The notes beneath the pieces were generated by a model. The model ran no database searches. It was not told where the DNA came from and worked only from the letters and a program-made list of their open reading frames with translations. From contig OZ005695.1 of assembly GCA_963930775.1 (NCBI GenBank), positions 8,060,001 to 8,124,000 on the forward strand: a stretch of 64,000 nt of DNA, written 5' to 3'. The position numbers and the translations under genes are program-made. Position 1 is the first letter of the stretch, and each line of letters opens with the position of its first letter. This DNA comes from Cliona cf. orientalis (taxonomy: Eukaryota; Porifera; Demospongiae; Clionaida; Clionaidae). Shown one piece after another: positions 34,681 through 47,723 of this stretch.

Positions 34681-36889
34681 ATGAAATTTTTGCTGTTTTG
34701 TTGTTGTTACCTTTCCATGACCCTGTGCTATGCTTCCCAAGATATAAATCCTGATCATGAGAATCATAGGCAAAATCATGGTAAGTTCATAAGATTATGA
34801 AAACTAGACCTATATCATGCATGTATACTATAGGGCATGTTTATAGGTTGTACAAATACATGTACGTACAGATCAACATACACGTGAAATTAGACAAAAT
34901 GTGGCATGTGATACAGTCGGGTATGAGGCCACTTCAACTTAATACTCTGTTTCTCGGGCCCGACCGACCCTACTTTCAGAGAAAACTTTTGTTAGTTTTG
35001 AGGTCAGAGGTCGGTTTTAATTATGTTCTGAGCATGCGCAATAGGTTTTTCGAGATAAATCTCGATTATTGACCTAGGACACGCCCAGTTAATTGAATTT
35101 ATTTTCATTTACAAGCCGGCCTACCGACCCTATCCTGAGGAAAGGCCAGCCCGAGAAACAGAATATTAAATTGAAGTGGCCTGATATTATTCTGAAATTT
35201 TTGATATTACAGTATCAGGTACTTGCCAGAATTTGGATATTGTCATGGTACAAAATTTGACACTGACTGGTATGCATCTGCGAATCTATCAAGCATCGAC
35301 CATGAACTTTTCTACATCAATTCCAATACCAAACCAATATCTACCCCCAGAATGCGGTGAAAATAATCATCGTTGTGGCATCCTTCATTTTGAACATAGC
35401 GAAATATCATATTACATTATACCCTCAATTCGTGGCTTTGTAAAATTCTCCCATCACATTGGTGATGCACACCAAGACCCACAGATATCGGTTATCAATG
35501 TCACAGAAGAGTGCAATCCTGTACGAGCATTCCTCACTGGCCCAGAAGGAAGTTATCGTATAGTCATAGCATGCATGGATCTACAAATCCGTCCATATGG
35601 AGTTATTTATTACCTGCAGTACTACTTTTCACCTGCACCAGACACTAAAGGGCGAACACGAGGTGTGATAAAAAAGAATACTTCATTTCAGGTACAATCT
35701 GAGCCTATCTACAACCCCGATACTGTATCTAAAGTTATCTACGTGAGTGGACAAAAGAGATGTCAGGAAAGACGCAACCTTTACTTCATCGATGATGCAT
35801 ACGTTCTGCAGTACTCTCCAGACGCATTTGATCCAGAGTACATTTTATCAAGTACCGCATTACAAAACTGTGTAGGCTATCAAGACATTGAACATTATGG
35901 AAATGACAGTTTACTCATTCGATGTTTCAATAACCAGACAGTCATGTACGACAGCTGTGCTGGTCGCTTCAATTACCTACACTCTGACCACATACCATAC
36001 CCGTGCTCAAATTGGGATACCATCATTTACCGTGATGGAAGGAAACTAACACTTCATAAACGTCAACACAGTAACAATACCCAGCTACAAACCCTATCCC
36101 TTCCAAAGTTTGACAAGTTGACATATGGAACATGCATACATGCTTACGATGGCACCCCAATTTTCATTGGAATCGCAAATGATGGGGGGATATTCATTGC
36201 ACGTTTTGGTATCAATAATATCACAGCTATGGAGGCGTTAAGCTACAAGAAGGCATTCATAGGCAATGGATCAATCTCGTGGCACCCACCCATAGTGTTT
36301 TCGGATAACAGACAAGTATTTGGAGTGTATAATGTAGATAATAAAGACTTCCAGGTAGTTAATGTCACAGCTGAGTGTAGTTTTGTTTGCCAGATTGGAA
36401 TATCTGATGATTTTGCACCAGATCTCGTTGCCTTCACTGCTCGAAATGGTAGCTACGAGTGTGGCTGTCAAGTACCAGTATCGAATACTCATAGATCATC
36501 ACCCATTAAATGGCCATTGTTTAGAATCCCAGCGATTGGTGCACCACTTTTAATATTATTGTCACTTGGAATTTTAGCAGCTATTTTTATAATAGTCTAT
36601 TTAAGGTAGGTAAAACGTAATACTATAGTCCTGAATATTCCATCCATGTTACTGTAGACATCCTTTTTGTTGCAGGAAGAAGCTCAAACAGAGAGCTGAA
36701 TCATTGTACTCAAGCTTTCATCCGGAGAGCAATTGCACTGATAAGAATGATATGATTTGTGTCTCGGGCTCTGACCATCGTCTTCGTCATCAACGAGTGC
36801 AAGGATTTCCTGTGACCATGCAAGAGCCAGTCGAAGTTACAGAGACCCACAACGTCAACATGCCCAAAAATGATCATAGTAGAGCATAG
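34681..36889 (+). CDS. B2: intact B-type surface receptor (568 aa)
   Basis: Exons 34681-34780, 35213-36605 and 36676-36889 join in frame to 568 residues. Signal peptide MKFLLFCCCYLSMTLCYASQ on its own phase-1 exon. The ectodomain begins GTCQNL and has CGENNHRC, YIIPSIRG, ECNPVRAFL, FIDDAYVLQYSP, IPYPCSNWD and YECGCQ near the membrane. TM about residues 473-496 (LLILLSLGILAAIFIIVYL). The tail of about 72 residues starts RKKLKQRAESLYSS and ends NDHSRA; it has no acidic run or PDZ-type end. About 95% alike to B1, but the tail frame is intact. Intron 1 holds a 255-bp MITE absent from B1. Function unknown; surface location inferred from signal peptide plus TM. Confidence 0.88.
34927..35181. mobile_element. 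MITE in B2 intron 1
   Basis: TIRs GGCCACTTCAACTTAATACT and complement (~33 bp), flanked by TGA (34924-34926 and 35182-35184). The same place in B1 intron 1 reads straight through (GGGTATGATATTATTCTG), so it entered after the block duplication. The 3-bp target and GGCC tip suggest a Harbinger-like origin. Confidence 0.88.
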
Positions 36890-38083
36890 GCTTAGCAATG
36901 ACATCTTCTTTAGGTGATTAAAATTAATTATGGACCCAGGATACATTCGAATCAAATTCCATTATGGACATAAATCACTAGGAGCTAAATCTATAATTAT
37001 GTAATATTAAATTGAATGAAGTTGCAGTTGAAGTCATGATTGTGTAGGTATAATGCATCCCATATAATAATATTTATTATATAGCTATAGCTATAGATCA
37101 ATGTTCATCTATATCATACTTAGTAATATTAGAGGGAATTTCCCAGGTAATTCCCAAGATTGCATAATATTACTATGCATGTGCCAGTGTTCCTCTGTAT
37201 AGATACTAATTACGTTGTATACAGTGTTTGCATTGTTGTGGGTCAGCGTTCACAACATCCAGCCAGCAGTAGTGACCCCTCCTTGGTGATCACTGAATCA
37301 CTGATGGTATAGAGACATGACCATCACTGAATCAATATTATACAATCACAGTACTGTCACAGTGTACATACAGATACTGCAATAGCTATGCAAACAATAA
37401 ATTAGAATTATTATACACATGCAGGACGTGCACAATATGCATGAATGGCCCTGCCTATATAATATTTAAAGTCATGTATGGCTGTGGATTGATCATACAT
37501 GATTAATATGAGTCACAACAGGCAGTCTAAATTTTAATCGAGGTGCATGCATGCTATGATGAAAAATGAAAGTTGTTGTGAACAGTACAACATCTCAATA
37601 CACTGTCAAGGCTACTGATAGCCACTAGCTGCTAAGAAAACACTGAAAGTAAACCATAATTAGATCAGTAGTTCCCCAGGTATTTCCCAGCAGCTGCTGG
37701 AGTTAGCATTACCCAAAACAAACTCCATTCATGTACATTAATTTAACTTTGAGGTTGCTTGACTTTTATAGGAGATGGTGGTGCCCCAGTTTTATCACCT
37801 GCTCAGTCCAACATTCAAGTTATGATCTCAAGAGTTACAATAAAGTAACTATGTATACAATAAGATTATTACATGTGGGCCTTGCTTATGACAGTATCAT
37901 AAGGATGCACAATTACACTAATAGTAGTGGTCAATAACGGGTATAAGGTATTCCCCCGGGACTTCCCCTTGATGCAGCACTCTCTCACGTATATGTATGT
38001 GTGCACACTGTGGGCACGCCCCAATAGTCTGTGTCGAGGCTGTAGGTGACCCAGTGGATCAAGAGGCTGGTGTAATTATAATC
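36890..38083. other. B2-C2 spacer with conserved kappaB-type palindrome
   Basis: Parallel to 13153-14035 up to about 37,745, then sequence that the C1 copy has lost. GGGAATTTCCC at 37134-37144 is conserved between the two blocks. No gene recognised before the C2 signal exon. Confidence 0.45.
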
Positions 38084-40699
38084 ATGATGTCACTATCTAT
38101 AGCTACAATTTTCTGCAGCATAATAATAAAAATTTTATTACTTCTGAATCATTCAGTTGGCAGCTGCACTGCTCAGTATAATGGTAAGTGTGTGTTAGTT
38201 TCCTGTTCCATGCATGCAGCAGTGGCTACCGTACTAGTAAGCCAGGGTTTCTCTAGCATAAAAATTTTGAGGTGGAAGCGCGATAAATGAGTGGGTGTAT
38301 TTTGCATGCCAGGTTCCTTAAGAGAATTAAATTTTCTTTAATTCCTCCAGATTCTTTTGGGTAGCTACTTTTTGATCAAAAAACAAAATTAACATTAGTG
38401 GTTGATTTGGTGACATTTCGATCAGCGGCAGATTAAAAGCAAATTCTGGGGGGGGGGGGGGGGGGGGGGAGGGAGCTTCCTCTCCAAATTCCTAGCTCCC
38501 CCCCCCCCCCCCACTGGATGAAACCCTGTAAGCTATCACTGCTAAGGATGTGGATGCATCAGTGTTCATGTAGACTATTATAGCTACAGCTACCAACTCC
38601 TAGCTGCAGCAAAATCATCAAAATTGTATGAATTGTGCGTGTAGTCAGTAGCCATCCGTGTACCTCAGTCTGTCTCAAATTATCGAGACTCTGAGAGTTT
38701 GATTCACTTTGAATAATGGTCAAGTCAAGACATTAGTAATAATATTTTAATGGTTGAGGTGTCATGCGCATGCAGTGATTTACACATAGTATGGTGGCGC
38801 TGACACAGCAGGTGCATTGCCAGCTATTTATAGGTACTTGGAGAGTAGGATTTTGCATGCAGTACACTACAGCATCACTAATATGGAATGCACTGCTGAC
38901 ACTATGATAATATTAATATTACATTTATCATGTAGGGACATGTCAAAATCTAAACATTTTGATGGTAAGCAACTCTAGCACAGGTATGAAAATTCTTCTC
39001 ACATCGGCTGCAAATAATTCCACATCAGAAAGTGCCTCGGTGAACATAATATCAAACCATTACCTTCCTCCTGAATGTCGCGATAGAAACCTCTGTAGTA
39101 CCCTTAATTTTGAAAGTAACAGATTCTCATATTATATCATACCTTCAATTCGTGGTTTTGTGATGCTCTCCCATAGAACGAACCACACAGCTATACAGAC
39201 AACATTCGTAAATATCACAGAAGAGTGCAATCCAATGAAAGCATTTCATGATGGCACGGCAGAAGGGCACACGGCCTATGTATACAACATAGTTGTAGCA
39301 TGCACAAACCTACAAACCCGACCACATGGAATCATTTACTATTTACCATATCATTTTTTCCCAAATAGCACAGGAAGGGGATCAATTGTGAGAAACTATG
39401 AGCAAGTGACACAATCAGAACCAATCTATACTCCAGGCACTATGTCAGAGGTTATTTTTGTGCGTGGGCAAGAGCGGTGTGCAGAGTATGACAACTTGTA
39501 CTTCATTGATGATGCATACATAGTACATTACCCTTTCAATGCCTTTGATCCGGAGTTCATTATCTCAAACAATGCGCTACAAAACTGTCCAGGCCCATAC
39601 AAAGGTATTGAGTATTATGGAAACGATACGATAGTTATTCGATGCTCAAACAATCAAGCAGTATTCTACGACTCCTGCGCAAGTAGGTTAACTTATCCAT
39701 CCACTAATAATGTACCATACCCATGTACAAATTGGGACAATATCATTTACCGCAATGGAAGTAAACTGACGTTACTCTCTAACAATCATAGGCAAGCTAC
39801 GGTTACTCGAAAACTTCCATTTCGCAACTTGAACTATGGTAAATGTATTCAAGTTGGTAATGTGTCAACATTCATTGGAACATCAGCTGAAGGGGAGATA
39901 TTCATTGCTCCTTTTAATAGCGGCACTGAGAGCAGGGTTATAAAAATTTCAAGTAGCGATGGCCATTTTGAAGCCAGCAATAGACCTGCGTTCTCTGAGA
40001 ATGAACAAGTATTTGGAGTGTTTGATTCAACCACCCGCACTCTGATGGTTATTAATCTCACGCAAACATGCAATATCATAAATGTTAGTGCAACTTTTAT
40101 GCCTGCACTTATTTCAATCTCTCAAGGACAGGGAGTCTATAACTGCAGCTGCCAAGAAATGCAACCACAACTGCCATCATACTCAGTCACAACAGCTGCT
40201 CTAGGCCCGATTTCTACAGAAGAGGATAAAGTGACCCAACAATCAATTCCCTTGATTCCTGTGGTGGTAGCGACCACCATCGTATTGGTGGTTGCAATAA
40301 TCCTTGTAATGCTTATGATTACGTAAGCTCAAGCCCAAACCCATATCCTCATCCCCCATGTGCTGGTTAGGCCCATTCCAATATTTTAATGTCACATACT
40401 GAAGCGGAATGGGTCAGGAAGCATGGGAATGAGGGTGATATTTATTTATTCTCATCTTGATAAAATTTGTACGCTGTAGGGTAAAATGCCTTCACAAATC
40501 AAAAACGCGCAGCAACAATGTGCTACTCTGCTCCGGTCGAGGAAAGACTGCAGTGCTGGCTGGTATGGGGCTCCCACACAAAGAACAGCACTCATATAGT
40601 CCACAAGATGGTGTTGACAAGAATTGGGAAAAGCAAACATCCATTTCACAGCTCAGATATGATCTGAATCAAAAGACATGTGAACAGATTGAATGTTAG
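38084..40699 (+). CDS. C2: intact C-type surface receptor (568 aa)
   Basis: Exons 38084-38183, 38936-40322 and 40480-40699 join to 568 residues. Exon 1 gives a signal peptide (MMSLSIATIFCSIIIKILLL) and ends in phase 1. Exon 2 opens with GTCQNL as in B genes and continues with PPECRDRNLC (C-x5-C), YIIPSIRG, ECNPMKAF, VPYPCTNWD, YNCSCQ, then TM about 474-495 (IPVVVATTIVLVVAIILVML). The tail of about 73 residues is basic at first (VKCLHKSKTRSNN) and includes HSYSPQ and LRYDLN. Two ATGs are adjacent (38084, 38087); I take the first. Paralog of broken C1 and of C3. Confidence 0.83.
38243..38528. mobile_element. Small hAT-like element with G-run/C-run hairpin in C2 intron 1
   Basis: Ends CAGGGTTTC / GAAACCCTG with TAAGC on both sides (38238-38242, 38529-38533). 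CAGGG tips are common in hAT elements, though the direct repeat visible is 5 rather than 8 bp. Inside, a run of about 22 G (near 38,449-38,470) faces a run of about 15 C (near 38,499), a potential hairpin and G-quadruplex. Confidence 0.6.
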
Positions 40700-41116
40700 A
40701 AGCTTGAATAAAGATAATAACAATCAGTATGGAGTGTATATTATCCCTAAAGGTTAATATGTGGTGACTGTCTTATTATACCAGCTCAGCAGATCTGTAG
40801 CCATACTATCTCAGGTATTAAAATAAACATCTGAGGTGCACATAATATATATTTTAATAATATGCTGACTTCCGGAGTCAGCACCATACATGTATAAAGT
40901 GTACCCTAGAAGGACTTCGTACTTATTGCACCTTTGCCCTCTATAACTGCAGGAAGAGGGGGTGATTCCCCACGGGATTCCCCTCGTGGCATGACTATTG
41001 CGCTATTTAAGACGTGGAGAAACCATGGCTGTCATCGCTGAGCTTGAGAGTGTCCGCAGTCTATCTGAGTGTCGCCACGTTCTATTTTCAGACGCCGAAA
41101 AAAAAAATCCATCATC
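40700..41116. other. C2-C3 spacer
   Basis: No gene seen. An imperfect palindrome TGCTGACTTCCGGAGTCAGC at about 40,863-40,882 contains Maf/bZIP-like half-sites and lies 240 bp upstream of C3; its role is unknown. Confidence 0.35.
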
Positions 41117-44100
41117 ATGAAGCATGGCGTGCCTGTGATTCTCGTCAGCTGCTGTGTAATACATGTCGTGTTGTTTCGACAGTTTGTCGCTTGTGACCAA
41201 CAAGATGTCGGCGAGGCCATCCCAACTGGTAAGTCCCTGATATCTGATATTGAAAGTGCTGTCCAAGCGTGAAGGCTTTCCCCCGCCGCGGCTATACATG
41301 TACTTTGTATCATATCCAGTCACCGTGCCCGATGTTATGTTTAATATTTAATATAGTACCTCCTACCTTCTGATCGCCCTGTAGTCATCTTTAATACCCA
41401 GTTGCCATGTTGCATAATATATAATTTAAATGTGATCATAATATGCAAATAATTTGCATATGATATGTGATCACAAGGGTTGGTGTCGTGCCCATTCATG
41501 CACGCGCAAGAAAGGGTCTGATCATAGATAATAGAGGGGGGAGGAGGGATTGGAAACGTTGTACAGTACTATGGGCGCATGCTTGACACCGTCATGTGAC
41601 TCTATCAAAAGTTCGCGAGTCGCACAATTTCGTTACACCGCAAAGGCTGTATTTTTTTGCCTGAGAGAGAGTCTTTGTGCACTGTAGCCGAGTCGCCCGA
41701 GGTCCTGAAGTCAAAAGAAGCAAGAATCAGGCGACTTTCCTAAATAGACTTATAGGTTGGCTGCCGTTCGGCCTTGTGGAATTTTCCTGGGACCTGCGAG
41801 AGGTGTAGGCCTTCGTTAAACGCCTCGATGGATCCAGCGTCAGCCAACGAGTGCTAACGATGACCTGAAGTGTAGTGCTTCTTTATAAAGCAAGCGCAAC
41901 AAGGGCCAAACAAGCTCAGGTAAGTTCAATCTGAGCATGACTCGTGCTATTAATAAAGCTAGCATACCCGAGTGCTACCCCCAGAAAGCTCGCGGATGCT
42001 TCTAAAGCACATGGTAGACATCCATAGACACTGCCCAATCGCTCTCACTTCGAGTTCTCTCGCCGATAGCGAAAGAAAATTCCTCCAAGTTTTATACGAG
42101 GTAAAACATAAAAAAAGACAGTTCAAAATCGCGTTTCAATTTCTCCCCACGCTTGGTTTAGCCATAAATCTAGGTTTAGTCTAGCTATAAGGCCACATGA
42201 TGCCATACAAGGCCCTAGTTGTACTGTAGTGTACTGTCTGTATTATCATCGCGAAGGGGGCGTGCCGTGGCGAGCATGCGCCGTCGCATCCCCATACTTT
42301 GTACACGCGTTTCCAATCCCTCCTCCCCCCTCTATTATCTATGGTCTGATCAAAAGGGTCACACTTCCTTGTCCTCAAGGTACGTATATTGCGTCCCAAT
42401 CAGGTTGCAGAACCATGGTCACATGACATTAGTGAAATATAATGCTAGGTGCTTGGTCCACACTTATGTGCGTAAGCTCAAGTGCTCAGCCTTTGCATAC
42501 GATATTGAAGTGGCGATTAATTTCTATTTTACACACACCAGAACTGCCAATTATTGCATTCCAGCCAGACCAAGAATGGAAGGAGAATCTCTCTTATCCA
42601 CTCTTGGCTGGACGCATTAGTGTGACCCTTTTGATCAGACCCTTTCTCCTTATTACCATTATGCATAAATTATACTATAGATACTTGCAAGAGTGTCAAC
42701 ACCCTGATGGCTACCAATGTCAGTACTGGCATACAAGCAGTTCTCACGTCAACTGAAGGTGGTGTTGACTCATCTCCCATGAATCTTACAATAGCTGATC
42801 GCTATCTACCTCCAGAATGTCGAGTTCATCATCTGTGTAATATTCTCCAATTTGATCATCCCGATGGAACATCTCATTACGTCATCCCTTCGATTCGCGG
42901 TTTCGTGGTTCTGTATCATATGGCCATCTACAATGACAATCGTACTGAAGAATTCCCATGGAACTCGTTCATTGGCGTCATAGAAAATTGCAACCCCACT
43001 AGAGCTTTCCTTGCTAGAAACAACCGGACCCTAGTCGTAGCGTGTATGGATCTTCAGTCCCAATCTGAAGCACTGCTATACTACATGCACTATAATATTT
43101 TGCCAAATCGTACTGGAAGTGGCTGGATCATAGGAAGAAATACACACTTGCCAACAACATCTGAAACAATCTACAACCCGGCAACTGTTTCAGAAATCAT
43201 CCATGTACGCGGACAAAGGAAATGTCATGAAAGTGACAATCTTTACTTCATCGATGATGGATATGCACTACAGTTCCCAACAGCAGGTACGAGTGATCCA
43301 GAGTTTAGCCCATCAGATCTTGATCATCCACTGGAAGATTGTGTAGGCTATCAGAGTTTGGAACACTATCACAGCAGTGACAACCTTATCGTTCGTTGCT
43401 CAAACAATCGGACAGCACTCTACGATTCCTGTGGTACCATCCGTTTCACGTATGCCCCTGACGATGATATTCCATACCCATGTTCCAATTGGAGTACCGT
43501 CGCCTATCGTAATGGAACACAACTGACGCTTGATGGAGAAACCCAGCTGCTTCCACCTGGTGACATAAACTATGCTAAATGTCTACAAGGAGTCAACCAT
43601 CCTCCTATATTTATTGCATCGTCAGCTGATGGAACATTTATCTCTCGTTTTGATGGCAATAATTTCACTAAGATAGCGAATGGTAGCTGCTCCGCTGATA
43701 ACGACAATGGGGCATGCCCTCGACCGGTATTCTCCGAGAATAACGATGTGTTTGGAACGTACGACTCAACGGTTGGTGCTTTTGTTATCGTTAACGTGAC
43801 AGAGGGGTGTAGAGATGACCCAATCATTGCTCGAATCCCCACTCAGTTCCAACCTGATCTTGTGTCAGTGTCTCTCGGCCAAGGCACTTACAACTGCAGC
43901 TGTTCAGCAGTACAGAGTATTGGACCTGGTCCACTTACAACTGAATCTGCGCATATTTCACAAACAGAACATGCTAATTCTATGATGGTCACACACCAAA
44001 CTCATAGTGAATCCTTGATGGAATCTTCACCAAGCCCCTTCCCTACAGCAGTGATAGTGCCAGTGGCAGTGATAGTGGCAGTGATAGCAGTTGTGGTCGT

Positions 44101-44642
44101 TGTCAGCATGTAAGGATGACTAAATTAATAATGAGTGTACATGAATAAGAGGGCAATTTTGTTTTTCTTCTTTTTATTCCAGAGTGTGCCTAGTAGTATA
44201 TATGGACAGACGTAGGCAATCTGGTCACGTGAAGGAAACAATGGACTTTCCTCTAAATGTGGAGCGTCCGCAACAAGAGACATCAGAAAAGGATTTCGGC
44301 AATAATCCTGAAGATCTGGGTGATGGAGGGTATGTAACTAGTGATACCCCCACCACTATTTCACACTCTGAATCTGCTGGCTGTATCAGTGATGGATCAG
44401 AGTGCACGGTATCAATTCACTCTGAATTAGGAATACCTGGCGGTGCAACTGGTATACCTTCAAAGGGAATTCTTCCTTTAACCTCTACCCAGCTTGAACC
44501 AGAAATTGTTCTTCAGCAATATCAGTTAAGGACTTCAGATAATGAAAAAAGCAAGGATATGGATAATAAGGTAAATACTTTTGTATCAGAAGACAATAAT
44601 CACGAGAGAGACAATACCGTTTTTCATAACAATAATTATTAA
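41117..44642 (+). CDS. C3: intact C-type surface receptor with longer tail (666 aa)
   Basis: Exon 1 (41117-41228) encodes the signal peptide MKHGVPVILVSCCVIHVVLF and ends in phase 1. Exon 2 (42681-44109) begins DTCKSVNTLM, the counterpart of GTCQNL, and carries PPECRVHHLC, YVIPSIRG, IPYPCSNWS, YNCSCS and a Ser/Thr stalk. The TM spans the exon 2/3 junction (IVPVAVIVAVIAVVVVV). Exon 3 (44183-44642) gives a tail of about 147 residues with DGGYVTSDTP and LQQYQLRTS and ends HNNNY. The join is 2,001 bp with a clean stop. Intron 1 (1.45 kb) contains inverted-repeat DNA. It is more diverged than the C1/C2 pair and so an older duplicate. Confidence 0.85.
41506..42645. repeat. Inverted repeats in C3 intron 1
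   Basis: The block GGTCTGATCATAGATAATAG..GGGGAGGAGGGATTGGAAACG at about 41,515-41,570 is inverted at about 42,305-42,355. A perfect 22-bp inverted pair around GATCAAAAGGGTCACAC occurs at about 42,343-42,364 and 42,620-42,642. Probably one or two MITEs; borders not resolved. The open frames inside look non-coding. Confidence 0.6.
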
Positions 44643-47600
44643 TCATTCACACATCACTGTCACAGCGCTTAGTATTTTTTTCCATAGTACATGTCATAAT
44701 AATATGGCATAATAATATTATTTGTGGCAATATTATTTATAGCCACTAATAACATTAATTATGACAATTGTATGTACCTCATCTCATTGTTATTAAAATT
44801 TTAGTACCCCAGAATTATATTGTACCTTAGGCCTGTGTAACATGCAAAGGATGAGCTCCAGTTGAACTGGTACCTAGGGGGACACTATCCACCTCACCCA
44901 TGCTGAGTGTGCAAGTTATAGTGCATGGTCAGAGGTTATCAATAGCTCTGTGGATCCCACATCCTGTGATAGTGCCATTCACACTAATTGCATTAACATC
45001 TGTAACTGTGCCCTCAAATGCATGTAACTGCTGTGGCATGTGCTGACTAGACTGTAGAGGTGAATGATGTAACACATCACAATAATATATTTTTTATGAC
45101 AGGTGAAAGGATCATTCATAATAATAAAAAAAATTCAGTGGTAATTAGTGCCTGTGACCAGCATAGAACCAGTTTGACCACCACTCTCTGGTTTGCTCTC
45201 TGGGGTCAAGGAGGTCACAGAACTGATATAATATCAGACACTAGCTGTCCAGCTATAATAATTCATAGGTGCAAGTTGTCACATGCATGGTCAACTACCA
45301 TGAGTGGTCAGAGGTTATCAATAGCTCTCTCCCACATCCTGCCATAGGGCCCATTGCAACTAATTTCTGTCATAATATTATAATAATTATAGTACCTCAA
45401 GAGAAATTGCTGACTGTAAAAAGTGAATCATGTAACATCCTATAAATGACCAGAAAAGAGAGGAGAGGATTATCTAATAAAATTTATATACATTGCACAT
45501 TTCAGTGGTAATTATTAGTGCCTGTGACCAGCATAGAACCTGTTTGATGACCACTCTCTGGTCGGCTCTCTGGGGTCAAGGAGGTCATAGAACTGGCAGA
45601 TTCCCTACTGGCCAGTCTCTGAAAGCTCTGTGGACCATGTTGATGATGATGATGGCTGGTAGCAACATTCATAGGTGGTACAGTACCATGAAGGTGACTT
45701 GCATGATTACAGGCATATTCATGATCAAGAGGAAGTTGGGGAGGTAGACTATGAGATAAATGAACAGGTACAGGTGGTATGTGGTGAGCGCTCATCGCAC
45801 CCATTTGAGAATGAGCTGAACTGTTAGAGTCGGAGCTGTTCATTCGTGACGTGGTTGGCTGGCTTTGGTGAGGAGGCCACTGCTGCTGTACCTGCTGCCT
45901 CTGGTACTCTAAGTCATTATCAGGAGTCAAGGAATGGATGGTGGTGTTGCTTGTCGTGGTGTTTGTATTGCAGGTTGGGTGGTGTAGTTGGGGTGACTGA
46001 TCTGATCTCTATTGTGGTGCCTGTCGTGGTATGAGTGTGTGCGGTCGTGGAGGGTTGGGAAGTGATGACTGCCTATCAAAACCTGCTGGTGTGGTTGCTC
46101 GCATTGTACTGTATACGAACCTGTAGTGTCTGTACAGAATGCCGAGCCACTTACAACTGTATCTGTGGTGAATTAGAGTGTATGGTACCTTTCAGACTGA
46201 ATCTGATACTGTGCTTTGCAGGTCAGTTGTCTAGGAAAGTTAGGGAATGGCACCTGTCTCTATCACTATATAAACTGAAAGCCTTTAATTTGTAACTTGT
46301 AGTATAACTGAATTAAGTCACTTGAGAGCCACTGCCTGTTTACCCTTTCCACTGGACAACTGACTTGCAAAGCACAGTAGCTAGTGGAGCTCAACGTGTA
46401 CTTTCAAAGGCCTCTCTTCCTAGCTTTTGCACCTACCCAGCTTGATTCAGAAGTTGTTCTTGAGCAATATCAGTCAAGCACTTCAGATAATTAAGACAGC
46501 GCCAGGGACGTAGAACATAAGGTTCATATATTTATACAGAAGATAATAATCACAAGAGAGACAATACCGTTTCTCTTAACAATAATAATCATTCATACAT
46601 CACTGTCATAGCACTATAGTAGGCATTACCTTCTTCCGTAGTATATACATGTCATGGAATATGTGGCACTGTTACTAATAATATTTATAGCCTAGCCACT
46701 TATGACTTTTTTGTCTTTCCATATAATATTATTATTAAGACCCCTGAATTATACTGTATAATATACTTTAGGCTTGTGTGTATATACCTGTACCCCAGAG
46801 GAGGCTGGACAGTATCACGTAACTATAATCACATGTGCAACTCTCCCGACTAGCTATGTGGTACATTATCAAGCATTAATTTTATAGATTTGGGGTCTAT
46901 AAGCCCTTGACGTTATTCATAGGCCAAAATTAATTATTATACAAAGGAAAAAGAGACCTGTTGGAGGACCAAGGAGATTGCAAAGGCACATACCTTTCAT
47001 AAGCAGGTACCCTATGTGACACACAAAATAATAATAATATAATATGTAGTGGGGTCAAACTGAGTCAGATTATCAATCCTAATTAGCTCTTCTCCACATC
47101 CTGTGATAAACTAAAGGGATGTGGCAAGTATGCTATTGAAATTGCTGATAGGTTTCTATATCATGTACCTCTAGAGCTGCTACGTACCTTTCCTTATGGA
47201 CATACAATTGCAGTGTTGAAATTAAAAGAAATGATCTCTAGCGCTAGCTCAAACCTTCTGGTTTTGATTGCTGATCAGTCATCCATTTGGTTAATGCAAA
47301 ATTGAATTGGTTTGGGATCACCCTCAAAAATTGTCATCCATGAGTATATGAAGTATTATTAAATTTAACTGACAGACACAGCATCTCATTATCCTATCAA
47401 AAGGAGTGCATGGGAACAAGGACATAATATACCTGGGAATGAGGGCAGATGTTGGGTATTACACACAAACTCTAGTGGGATGCCACTACATTCCATGGGC
47501 TCCACATCACACCCATGTGATCCTTGTACTCTTCCTATCTTGATAGTGTGTCAAGGTAAAATCTGATCACACATACATCCTGTGTGGCCATGATATCATC

Positions 47601-47723
47601 TACCAGTAATTTTGCTGACTAGCTATTATTATGCCAGTTCACCCATGCTAATTGGCTATGCACAGCTCTGTAGGTTCATGCATTGCCAAATTTGGTGATT
47701 GCATGAAGGTGGGTTGGACATGA
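44643..47723. other. Relic-rich spacer between C3 and the D cluster
   Basis: Contains a duplicate of the C3 3' end (44,487-44,660 recurs at about 46,424-46,620, with CTTCAGATAAT and CACAAGAGAGACAATACCGT) but with stops. Near 46,140-46,170 CACTTACAACTGTATCTGTG resembles the last ectodomain Cys motif of C3. A block CATGGTCAGAGG..TATCAATAGCTCT repeats at about 44,925 and 45,300. This looks like a decayed C-type copy plus a decayed minus-strand tail. Confidence 0.55.
45144..45930 (-). pseudogene. Relic of a receptor tail exon, last part duplicated
   Basis: The minus strand from about 45,930 to 45,502 is open and reads as a tail rich in Gln, His, Pro and Ser (TPDNDLEYQRQQVQQQWPPH ..) ending TGSMLVTGTNNYH and a stop. 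The final part, LTPESKPESGG..TGSMLVTGTNYH plus stop, is repeated at about 45,230-45,137. The neighbouring upstream frame (NYTTQPAIQTPRQATPPSIP) stops just before, suggesting a frameshift. The composition resembles the D1 tail. No ectodomain was found upstream. Confidence 0.45.

Noticed and set aside
41971-42184. Open frame MLPPESSRMLLKHMVDIH.. as a gene in C3 intron 1
   Set aside because: Short, no family motifs, no splice support, and surrounded by inverted-repeat DNA.
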